This document shows, one piece after another, positions 1-6,116 of a DNA stretch of 13,779 nucleotides (positions are counted from its first letter, which is position 1; every line of letters starts with the position of its first letter). The DNA is from DATDMG01 sp036518955 (GTDB taxonomy: Bacteria; Actinomycetota; Actinomycetes; Actinomycetales; Kineosporiaceae), in contig DATDMG010000138.1 of NCBI GenBank assembly GCA_036518955.1, positions 1 to 13,779 on the forward strand, given 5' to 3'. Under the pieces are notes generated by a model, which did not search any database, had not been told where the DNA came from, and worked only from the letters and a program-made list of their open reading frames with translations. Made by a program: the position numbers and the translations under genes.

Positions 1-940
1 TCTCGAGCTGTGCGGACGGCGCCAGCCGGGCCGGGGACTCGACGAGACGCTCGACGACGCACCCTCGCCGGTCGACGGCGTCGAGGAACCGAGGCCAGGT
101 CAGCTCGCCGTCGGCGAAGCACACGCCAGCCACCACCTGCCGTTCGTACCAGTCGAAGTCGGCGGTCGGTGGCACGGCGGGCAGGGCGACCACGGCGTTG
201 CCCAAGCCGGCGAAGCTGTCGTCGAGCTTGACCACGACCGACGCCGGACCGGCGCCCGGCGGGACCAGGCCGGCGAGCGCCGCGACGAGCCCCGCCCGGT
301 TCCGGATCCCGTCGCGGCCCTCGGCGACCGGGACGCCGGCCTCCGCGAACAGTCGGCGCGAACCCGTCTTCGTGCCCAACGGCGCGAGCTCGGGATCGCA
401 CCCGTACAGCGGCAGGCCGAGCCGGTCGGCGAGGAAGCGCTCGGCGGGGGTGGTGGTGAACGTCAGCAGGTAGGCGCGGTCGGGTACGTCCGGACAGGCG
501 AGGATGCGCTCCTGGACGGCCTGCCGGGCTAGCACCCGGTGGGTGAGTGCCACCGCGTCGTCGCCCGCGTCGTCACAGTCGATCAGCGTGAGCCGGGCGG
601 CGGCCGCGTCGGCCTGTGCGCCGCACAGGATCCGGAGGGTGTAATCCACCGCCGCCCGCTCCAGCGGGCCGCTCGTCACGTACACCACCCGGACCTGCGG
701 GTCGCGCAGGTACCGCAACGTGAAGAGCAGGCGGTGTTCGAAGTGCACGGAGCCGGGAATGCGTCGCAATTCCGCAGGGTCCAGGGTCACGCTCGGGACG
801 ACGACGACGGTCACCGGGCCCTGCGGCTTCCCGTCCCGCACCAGCCCGGCGAGGCGGTGGGCGTCGGCGGAGCGCAGGACCGGGGGGCCGGCCGCCGCGG
901 TGGAGGGGCGCAGGTCCGGGCAGGAGACGCGGGAATCCAT
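1..940 (-). CDS. PGM1-type ATP-grasp peptide ligase (partial, C-terminus off the left edge)
   Basis: Reading the minus strand from the ATG at 940 gives 313 residues with no stop before the window edge. The protein resembles the preATP-grasp/ATP-grasp family of the pheganomycin peptide ligase PGM1, which forms amide bonds using ATP. Visible landmarks: a Rossmann-like first half with VVYVTS (about 85-90) and an FTTTPAERF stretch (161-169); then the junction GTKTGSRRLF (189-198); then VVVKLDDSFAGLGN (235-248), the ATP-binding strand and glycine-rich loop; then VVERLVESP (295-303). The start is supported by GGAAGG about 8 bases upstream. The catalytic C-terminal part is outside the window, so activity cannot be judged. 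It is transcribed away from the main operon and separated from the antiporter by a hairpin, so it is a separate unit. The fold is fairly certain; the substrate and membership of the cluster are inferred. Confidence 0.85.
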   Translation of the reverse strand, partial: MDSRVSCPDLRPSTAAAGPPVLRSADAHRLAGLVRDGKPQGPVTVVVVPSVTLDPAELRRIPGSVHFEHRLLFTLRYLRDPQVRVVYVTSGPLERAAVDYTLRILCGAQADAAAARLTLIDCDDAGDDAVALTHRVLARQAVQERILACPDVPDRAYLLTFTTTPAERFLADRLGLPLYGCDPELAPLGTKTGSRRLFAEAGVPVAEGRDGIRNRAGLVAALAGLVPPGAGPASVVVKLDDSFAGLGNAVVALPAVPPTADFDWYERQVVAGVCFADGELTWPRFLDAVDRRGCVVERLVESPARLAPSAQLE

Positions 941-1035
941 GAGGGGCGACCTTCCGGATCGATTGCAGCCTGAGACTCACCGACACTAGCGGATCAGCTA
1001 CTTTTCGAAGTCGTTGCGGGCGCCGGGAGTCACTC

Positions 1036-1048
1036 GTCAGAGACTGAC
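1036..1048. promoter_or_regulatory. Perfect 13-bp palindrome upstream of the PGM1-like gene
   Basis: GTCAG-AGA-CTGAC is a perfect inverted repeat about 96-108 bases upstream of the ligase start at 940, in non-coding DNA. A regulator operator is plausible, but no binding protein can be assigned from sequence. No clear -10/-35 pair was found beside it. Confidence 0.35.
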
Positions 1049-1081
1049 TTGATCGTGATTCGGTCCATCCCGGGGAGCCAA

Positions 1082-1114
1082 GCTCCGGCGCGAACGAGAC
1101 CGTGGCGCCGGAGC
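1082..1114 (-). terminator. Strong hairpin after the antiporter gene
   Basis: A perfect 10-bp stem, GCTCCGGCGC (1082-1091) and GCGCCGGAGC (1105-1114), encloses a 13-base loop. It lies 8 bases beyond the antiporter stop codon (1123-1125) on the minus strand. There is no clear U-tract on the minus side, as is common for actinobacterial hairpin terminators. It probably ends the DMT/antiporter transcript and insulates the ligase gene. Confidence 0.65.
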
Positions 1115-1122
1115 ATTTCGGG

Positions 1123-2391
1123 TCAGCGGCGCCCTGATGCTTCAGGATCGATGACCTGAGGACAGGTCTGGGGCAGCGGAGGGTCCGCCGCCGCCGCCAC
1201 CGACGGACGCCGCAGAACGGCGAGCGCCGGCGCCGCCATCATCGTGGTGACGAGGGCCACCAGCACCATGACGGTGAACGCGGTCGGCGAGATGATCCTG
1301 AGTTGCAGCCCGGTCGAGAGGATGATGATCTCGGTTATCCCGCGGGTGTTCAGGAGCACCCCGATGGTGAGGGCGTCGCGCCACTCTTCCCCCGCCGCCC
1401 GCGCCGCCAGCGCGGCACCGCCCAGCTTCCCGCACACCGCGACGGCGGTGGCGGCGCCGAAGAGCACCAGCCCCGCGGCCCCGAGCGTGTCCGCGTGCAT
1501 CTGCAACCCGACGACGGCGAAGAAGACCGGCAGGAGGAACGCCGTCACGAGCGGCCCGAGCCGCTCGGACAGCCACTGCGACCGCTGTCCGTCGCGCGGC
1601 ATGACGACCCCCGCCAGGAACCCGCTGAACACGGCGTGCACGCCGACCTGCTCACCGACCCAGGCGCTGACGACGGTGATGACCACGACCGCCCAGACCG
1701 GCGGCTCGGCCCACCTCCGCAGGGCGGGCCGCACCACCAGCATCATGACCACCACGAACAACGGTGCACAGACCGCGCTTCCCCACAGCCCGAGCGGCGT
1801 TCCCGCCGCGCCCGCGATCGTCAGGACGATGGCGACGACGTTCCAGGCGGCGACGTCGTTCACCGCCGCGCTGGTGAGGCAGAGCACGCCCACCCGTTCC
1901 CGCAGCAGCCCGGAGTCCTCCAGGATCCGGGCCAGGACCGGCAGGGCGGTCACCGCCATCGCCACGCCGAGGAACAGCGTGAACGGGACGGGGCCGGCCC
2001 GCCCGCCGAACTGCGGCCGGACGGCGACGGCGAAGCCGACGCCGAGGCAGAACGGCACCACGGCGGACGCCGCGGTGACCGCGGCCACCGTCCGGCCGCT
2101 GCCGGACAGCAGGCCGCGCTCGAGGTTCAGGCCGACCAGGAACATGAACAGGACGAGCCCGAACTGGGCCAGCGTGCGCAGCCGGTCCGTCACCGGGTCG
2201 GGGAACACGTAGCTCTCCACGGCGGGAGCCACCAGTCCCAGCACGCTGGGACCGAGGAGGATGCCGCCCACTATCTCGCCCATCACCGGTGGCTGACGGA
2301 TCCGGGCGAACACGGCCGAGAGGAGTCGGACCGTGAGGATCACGAGCGCGACCGACAGCATGATCCGGGCGTTGATCTCCGTGCTGCTCAT
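1123..2391 (-). CDS. Cation/proton antiporter (NhaP/KefB-type membrane protein)
   Basis: A 422-residue, highly hydrophobic protein of the monovalent cation:proton antiporter family, which exchanges Na+ or K+ for protons across the cytoplasmic membrane. Family signatures include PPVMGEIVGGILLGPS (34-49) in an early membrane helix, LVLFMFLVGLNL (79-90), and the ion-binding helix with SAAVNDVAAW (174-183). The usual paired aspartates here read Asn178-Asp179, which in related antiporters is associated with electroneutral exchange. The polar C-terminus is short (after about 395) and carries no TrkA-N/RCK domain, so it is not a gated KefB/KefC channel-like protein. The ATG at 2391 has no good Shine-Dalgarno; it lies 43 bases after the DMT stop and may depend on reinitiation. 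Antiporters of this family often lie beside actinomycete metabolite clusters; a resistance or homeostasis role here is inferred. Confidence 0.88.
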   Translation of the reverse strand: MSSTEINARIMLSVALVILTVRLLSAVFARIRQPPVMGEIVGGILLGPSVLGLVAPAVESYVFPDPVTDRLRTLAQFGLVLFMFLVGLNLERGLLSGSGRTVAAVTAASAVVPFCLGVGFAVAVRPQFGGRAGPVPFTLFLGVAMAVTALPVLARILEDSGLLRERVGVLCLTSAAVNDVAAWNVVAIVLTIAGAAGTPLGLWGSAVCAPLFVVVMMLVVRPALRRWAEPPVWAVVVITVVSAWVGEQVGVHAVFSGFLAGVVMPRDGQRSQWLSERLGPLVTAFLLPVFFAVVGLQMHADTLGAAGLVLFGAATAVAVCGKLGGAALAARAAGEEWRDALTIGVLLNTRGITEIIILSTGLQLRIISPTAFTVMVLVALVTTMMAAPALAVLRRPSVAAAADPPLPQTCPQVIDPEASGRR

Positions 2392-2434
2392 CGGAGGCGG
2401 GTCACCCCCCGCGTCGGCACGGGTCCTGGGCGCC

Positions 2435-3388
2435 TCAGCCGGCGCGAGCCCAGCGCCGCCGGACGTGCCGCCCCACCGGTCTGGGCGGCCTCCGGGTCAC
2501 CAGGATGCCGGCCACCACCAGAACGGCACCCGCGAGGGTGTTCCAGTGCAGCGGCTCGCCGAGCCAGAGCGTGCCCAGCGCCGTCGACCAGAGCGGCACG
2601 ACGTAGGTGACGGTCGACGCGATCGTGGGCCCGGCCGCCTGGATGACACCCAGGTTGAGGATGAAGGCGAAGCCCGTGCCGACCGCACCCAGGACCAGCA
2701 GGCTCGCCGCGGCGCCCCAACCGGGCCAGGTGGGCCCGCTGCGCAGAGCGACCGCGACGACTGCCAACAGGAGCGTGGCGCAGGAGACCTGCACGGTCGA
2801 CAGCGCCTCCACCGAGCCCGGACGCCCGGAGAAGTACCGCCTGGTGTACGCGAAGCCGGCCCCGTAGCACGTGGTCGCACCCAGGCAGGCAAGACCGCCC
2901 GGCAGGGACACGCCCGCCTCGAGGCCGTTCCAGACACCGAGCACGACCAGGATCCCGGCGAAGCCGACCAGCAGCCCCAGGACCCTCGGGGTGGTCAACG
3001 GCTCCTCCGGCACCAGCGGCAGCACGAAGACGAGGGTGAGGAGCGGGGTCGTGGCGTTGACGATCCCCGCCGCCACCGAGTCGACCCGCTGCTCGCCGAA
3101 CGCCAGCAGCGCGAACGGCGCCGAGTTGAGCAGCGCCGCGACGACGAGGGCGTGGCCCCAGGTGCCAGGGTCGCGCGGGAGCGGCCGGCGGCGTGCCGCG
3201 CAGAACGCGAGCAGGGCCAGCGCACCCAGCGAACAGCGCCACAACGCCACCCACAGCGGCGTCACCCCGGCCTGGACCGCGATCTTGATCAGTGCGAAGC
3301 TCGCCCCCCACACGGAGGAGAGCGCGACGAAGCCCGGCAGCCAGGCGGCCTTGCCGCCGACCTGCTCCCGAACCATCGACGCTGTCAC
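2435..3388 (-). CDS. DMT-superfamily (EamA) transporter
   Basis: A 317-residue protein with about ten predicted membrane helices in two EamA repeats (roughly residues 15-145 and 165-300). Typical repeat features are SVWGASFALIKIA near residues 25-37 and the GxGFAFILNLGVIQ-like helix of the second repeat. Members export amino acids, small metabolites or drugs from the cytoplasm. The start is a GTG at 3388, with GGGGAG six bases upstream; an ATG four codons further in is possible but lacks such a site. The tail (RRPPRPVGRHVRRR) is positively charged, which suits a cytoplasmic C-terminus. It is divergent from the LysR gene across 125 bases, the classic layout for a LysR-controlled exporter. The substrate is unknown; export of the cluster product or an intermediate is inference. 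Confidence 0.9.
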   Translation of the reverse strand: MTASMVREQVGGKAAWLPGFVALSSVWGASFALIKIAVQAGVTPLWVALWRCSLGALALLAFCAARRRPLPRDPGTWGHALVVAALLNSAPFALLAFGEQRVDSVAAGIVNATTPLLTLVFVLPLVPEEPLTTPRVLGLLVGFAGILVVLGVWNGLEAGVSLPGGLACLGATTCYGAGFAYTRRYFSGRPGSVEALSTVQVSCATLLLAVVAVALRSGPTWPGWGAAASLLVLGAVGTGFAFILNLGVIQAAGPTIASTVTYVVPLWSTALGTLWLGEPLHWNTLAGAVLVVAGILVTRRPPRPVGRHVRRRWARAG

Positions 3389-3435
3389 ATCCGGCTCCCC
3401 TCGGCGTCCGCGGACCGCGCGCGGCCGCTACGCAT

Positions 3436-3449
3436 GTGTCGCTCGACAC
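3436..3449. promoter_or_regulatory. Palindromic operator candidate between exporter and LysR genes
   Basis: GTGTCG-CT-CGACAC is a perfect 6-bp-arm dyad in the 125-base divergent intergenic region. CAT (3433-3435) and ATG (3451-3453) flank it as a further near-symmetric extension. It is the best-formed dyad between the two genes, centred about 55 bases from the DMT start and 71 bases from the LysR start. LysR-type regulators usually bind dyads in such divergent spaces, so LysR control of the exporter and of itself is likely but unproven. Confidence 0.5.
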
Positions 3450-3470
3450 CATGCTGACGACGGGGGCAGA

Positions 3471-3494
3471 ATGAGTCCAATGCACACTGGTCAT
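3471..3494. promoter_or_regulatory. Imperfect dyad near the LysR start
   Basis: ATGA..CCA at 3471-3479 is mirrored by TGG.TCAT at 3488-3494, with two unmatched bases in the left arm. It contains a T-N11-A arrangement (T3472, A3484), but the arms are not centred on it. It may be a secondary activation site for the LysR protein. Support is weak. Confidence 0.25.
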
Positions 3495-3500
3495 GCCGAA

Positions 3501-3515
3501 ATGAGGACTACTCAT
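3501..3515 (+). promoter_or_regulatory. Ribosome-binding site of the LysR gene inside a short dyad
   Basis: The Shine-Dalgarno GAGGA (3503-3507) sits seven bases before the ATG at 3514. It lies within a perfect inverted repeat, ATGAG-GACTA-CTCAT, whose right arm runs into the start codon. In RNA this would be a 5-bp stem with a 5-base loop covering both the ribosome site and the start; in DNA it could be an autoregulatory half-site pair. Either role is inference. Confidence 0.4.
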
Positions 3516-4401
3516 GAGCGTGGGCCTCCCCCAATTGCGCGCCTTCGTCGCTGTCGCGGACGCCGGCGGCTTCTCCGCCGCGGCCGCTCACCTGGGGGTG
3601 AGCCAGTCCGCGGTCTCGCACGCGATCGCGGGCCTCGAACGCGAGGTCGGCCGGCCTCTCCTCACTCGCGGGATGCCGCCTCGCCTGACCGCTCTCGGCG
3701 GCCAGCTGCTGGTGCACGCCCGTCTCGCGGTGGTCTCCGCCGCCGCCTTCGAGGACTTGGCGCGCGGCGAGCACGAGGACGCGGAGGTCGCCCTGGTGCT
3801 GGCCGTACCCCCCACCGTAGGGCACGCCCTGGCGGCCGGCCTGCTGGACCGGTGGCACGCCGACTTCCCGCGGCTGTCGGTGGGGATCTTCGAGGGCGAC
3901 GACGACGAAGTGGCCGGCTGGCTCGACGACGCCACCGCCGATCTCGCCGTGCTGGTGGACCCGCCGCAGGCCCTGCGCGGCGCGGTGACCCTCGCCCGGG
4001 ACGCCTTCGTGGTCGTGCTGCGGCGCGATCACCCGCTCGCCGGCACCACCGCCATCAACGCCCGCGACCTGGACGACGACGCGTTCCTGCTGTCGACCGG
4101 TGGCTGCGAGCGGCACATCCGGCAGGCCTTCGGCGCCGCGGGCGCCCGGTGGGAGCCGGCCCACCGGGTGCGCCAGCTCAGCACGCTGTTCGCCATGGTG
4201 CGGGCGGGGGTGGGCGTCACCGTCGTGCCCGAGCTGGCCAGCGGCATGGCCGGGCCCGACCTGGTGCTCGTCCCGCTCGCCCCCAGGGTGCGGCGAACGC
4301 TCGTCCTCACCGGGCCGCTGCGGCGTCCGTGGCACCCCAGGGTGAGGGCGCTCCTCGACGCCGCTCGCGGCGGAGGCGAGGAGCTGGAGCCGGCGTCGTG
4401 A
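3514..4401 (+). CDS. LysR-family transcriptional regulator
   Basis: A 295-residue protein with the standard LysR layout. An N-terminal winged helix-turn-helix covers about residues 5-65 (FSAAAAHLGVSQSAVSHAI at 20-38 is the recognition unit, followed by LEREVGRPLLTR). A periplasmic-binding-like effector domain covers about 90-285, with the typical AGVGVTVVPELA segment near residues 230-241. These proteins bind DNA as tetramers and switch a divergent neighbour on when a small molecule binds. This gene is divergent from the DMT exporter and converges on the eight-gene run with only 23 bases between stop codons (4402-4424). The exporter is the likeliest target; control of the biosynthetic operon is possible. 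The effector cannot be deduced. Confidence 0.92.
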   Translation: MSVGLPQLRAFVAVADAGGFSAAAAHLGVSQSAVSHAIAGLEREVGRPLLTRGMPPRLTALGGQLLVHARLAVVSAAAFEDLARGEHEDAEVALVLAVPPTVGHALAAGLLDRWHADFPRLSVGIFEGDDDEVAGWLDDATADLAVLVDPPQALRGAVTLARDAFVVVLRRDHPLAGTTAINARDLDDDAFLLSTGGCERHIRQAFGAAGARWEPAHRVRQLSTLFAMVRAGVGVTVVPELASGMAGPDLVLVPLAPRVRRTLVLTGPLRRPWHPRVRALLDAARGGGEELEPAS

Positions 4402-4424
4402 CGGCACCTCGATCCTTCGGCAGG

Positions 4425-5294
4425 TCATCGGGCAGGTTCCCCGGTGCCCCCGAGGAAGCCGCGGAGCGCGGCGAGCACCTCCCGCGGCGCCTCCTCCTGG
4501 GGGAAGTCGCCGCACCCGGGCAGGAGCACCAGCCGCGCGTGCGGGACGAGCTCGGCGTACCGGTGCCCGGTGGACGGCGGCACCAGCGGGTCGGCGTCAC
4601 CGAAGATCAGCAGCGTGGGTACGGACACCCGCGTGATCGGGCCGGCAAGCGCGTCGAAGGACTCCCCGTAGCTGCGGCGCACTCCCAGCCCGAACCGCGC
4701 CATGACCGCCCCGCGTTCGCGAAGCTGCTCGTGGTACCGGGCCACCGCCTGGCGGTCGGGCGGGTGGCCCGGGCCGTGCGCGGCGGCCCAGCGTGCGGCG
4801 AAGAACCGGTAGGGCAACGCGCGGGCGACGAGCGGGCCCAGGACCGGGGCGGCCAGGGCCCGGTACAGCGCGAGGTTCGATCCGGCCTCGCCGAGCGCGC
4901 CGGCGGCCATCACGACCAGCGCCTCGATCCGGTCCGGGTGCTCGGCGGCCACCCAGGACGCTATCGACCCTCCCAGCTGACTGCCGATCAAGGTCGGGTG
5001 CTCCAGCCCCAGCGCGTCGAACGCCGCCACGAGGAGCGCCGCCGCGCGGGAGGCGGTCCAGTCCCGCCGACGTGGTGCCGGCGAGCGCCCGCACCCCGGC
5101 AGGTCGAGCAGCACGACCCGATGCCGGCGCGCGAGCTCCGGGTAGATGTGGCGCCACGTCGCGGACGACGTCAGGAAGCCGTGCACCAGGACGACGGCGT
5201 CCCCGGACGCCGGGCCGGCCTCGTAGGCGTAGAGGTCGGCGTCGGCCAGGCTGATCGTCCGGCCGGTGGCCGGGAGCTGGGCGGCCAGAGTCAT
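4425..5294 (-). CDS. Alpha/beta-hydrolase-fold protein with a degenerate catalytic triad
   Basis: A 289-residue alpha/beta-hydrolase fold protein with family landmarks intact: VVLVHGF oxyanion loop (34-40), DLPGCGRS (64-71), and LLIFGDADPLVPP (228-240) carrying the acidic triad residue. Two key positions are changed. The nucleophile elbow reads G-S-Q-L-G-G (104-109), placing Gln106 where Ser, Asp or Cys is expected. The catalytic histidine loop reads PGCGDFPQEEAP (259-270), with Asp263 where His is normal. The protein is otherwise well conserved and in frame, so it is not a decayed gene. It may be non-hydrolytic (cyclase, lyase, chaperone or partner subunit). Its ATG overlaps the stop of the intact hydrolase by 4 bp (5291-5294), so the pair is translationally coupled. 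A longer open frame continues upstream to 6101, but that extension is antisense-free shadow of the neighbouring gene. Confidence 0.88.
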   Translation of the reverse strand: MTLAAQLPATGRTISLADADLYAYEAGPASGDAVVLVHGFLTSSATWRHIYPELARRHRVVLLDLPGCGRSPAPRRRDWTASRAAALLVAAFDALGLEHPTLIGSQLGGSIASWVAAEHPDRIEALVVMAAGALGEAGSNLALYRALAAPVLGPLVARALPYRFFAARWAAAHGPGHPPDRQAVARYHEQLRERGAVMARFGLGVRRSYGESFDALAGPITRVSVPTLLIFGDADPLVPPSTGHRYAELVPHARLVLLPGCGDFPQEEAPREVLAALRGFLGGTGEPAR

Positions 5295-6094
5295 GCCGGG
5301 GCTCCGAACGTCGCGACGACGAGATCGTTGAACGTCCGCGGCACCTCCACCGGCGGCACGTGCGCGGCGGGCAGCAGGTGTAGCCGCGAGCCGGGGATCA
5401 GGTCCGCCAGCTGCTGGGTGAGGACCGGCGGGAACAGGATGTCCTCGGCGCCCCCGACGACCAGCGTCGGGCAGCTGACGCCGCCCAGCCAGTGTCGGCT
5501 GTCGTGCTCGATGGCCTGGGTGTAGATGCTGTCGAGCGCCGCGGCGTCGTACTGGTCGAACATGGCCCGGCGCAGCTCCGTCTCGTGCCGCAGCAGGGTG
5601 TCGGCGTTCGCCGCCGAGAACAGCATGCTGCGCAGCACCTCCCAGAACCCGGCCACGTCGTCGCGGGCCAGGTACCCCTGGAGCAGGCGCAGCAGCATCA
5701 GCGTCGGGCCGTGCGGCGCCGCGAACGTCGCCACCAGACCGAGGCCGTCGAGCCGTTGCGGATGCTTGGCCGCGAAGTGCTGGGCGACCAGGCCGCCGTG
5801 GGAGAGGCCCACGACGACGGCCGTGTCCAGGCCCAGCGCGTCCATCAGGTCGGCCAGGTCGTCGGCGTGCTCGGCGTTCGTGGGGAATCCCGGACCGGAC
5901 GCCGACCCGCCGAAGCCGCGCATGTCGTACGTCAGGACGGTGAAGTGCTTGCGCAGTGCGGGCACCTGGCGCGCCCAGCCGCCCGACAAGGTCGCCAGCA
6001 GCACCAGTGGCAGCCCGGCGCCGTCCACCCGGTACCGGATCGCTCCCCGGGCGAGCCGTAACGTGCCGGCCCTCTCGCCCACCCTCTTGTCCAC
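5291..6094 (-). CDS. Alpha/beta hydrolase with intact triad
   Basis: A 267-residue alpha/beta hydrolase. The nucleophile elbow is VVGLSHGG with Ser98, the acidic residue lies in VVGGAEDILFPP (E217/D218), and His245 lies in LPAAHVPPVEVP, so the triad is complete. The segment YDMRGFGGS (56-64) is typical of the enol-lactonase/esterase branch. The usual HG oxyanion motif is replaced by LLATLSGGW (32-40), again as in the enol-lactonase branch. I place the start at the GTG at 6094 because AGGAGG lies exactly six bases upstream; the frame stays open to an ATG at 6142, but that would overlap the ligase gene and lacks a ribosome site. It follows the CoA ligase by 22 bases. The reaction (thioester, ester or lactone hydrolysis or release) is not predictable. 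Confidence 0.88.
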   Translation of the reverse strand: MDKRVGERAGTLRLARGAIRYRVDGAGLPLVLLATLSGGWARQVPALRKHFTVLTYDMRGFGGSASGPGFPTNAEHADDLADLMDALGLDTAVVVGLSHGGLVAQHFAAKHPQRLDGLGLVATFAAPHGPTLMLLRLLQGYLARDDVAGFWEVLRSMLFSAANADTLLRHETELRRAMFDQYDAAALDSIYTQAIEHDSRHWLGGVSCPTLVVGGAEDILFPPVLTQQLADLIPGSRLHLLPAAHVPPVEVPRTFNDLVVATFGAPA

Positions 6095-6116
6095 CCTGCA
6101 CCTCCTGGTGACGGAC

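Noticed and set aside
3437..3448. Classic T-N11-A LysR box centred on the main palindrome
   Set aside because: The symmetric T and A are separated by ten bases, not eleven, so it is reported only as a palindromic operator candidate.
4402..4424. Bidirectional terminator between the convergent LysR and hydrolase genes
   Set aside because: The 23-base gap contains no inverted repeat strong enough to call.
2871..5525. Very long plus-strand open frame (884 codons) and similar long frames at 1303-2610 and 5526-7823
   Set aside because: They are antisense or off-frame to well-supported genes, are rich in Arg/Pro/Gly, and match no domain; this is expected from high GC content.
4425..6101. Single 558-residue minus-strand protein covering both hydrolase regions
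   Set aside because: Its first half is an off-frame reading of the intact hydrolase; the real protein starts at the ATG at 5294 with a 4-bp overlap.
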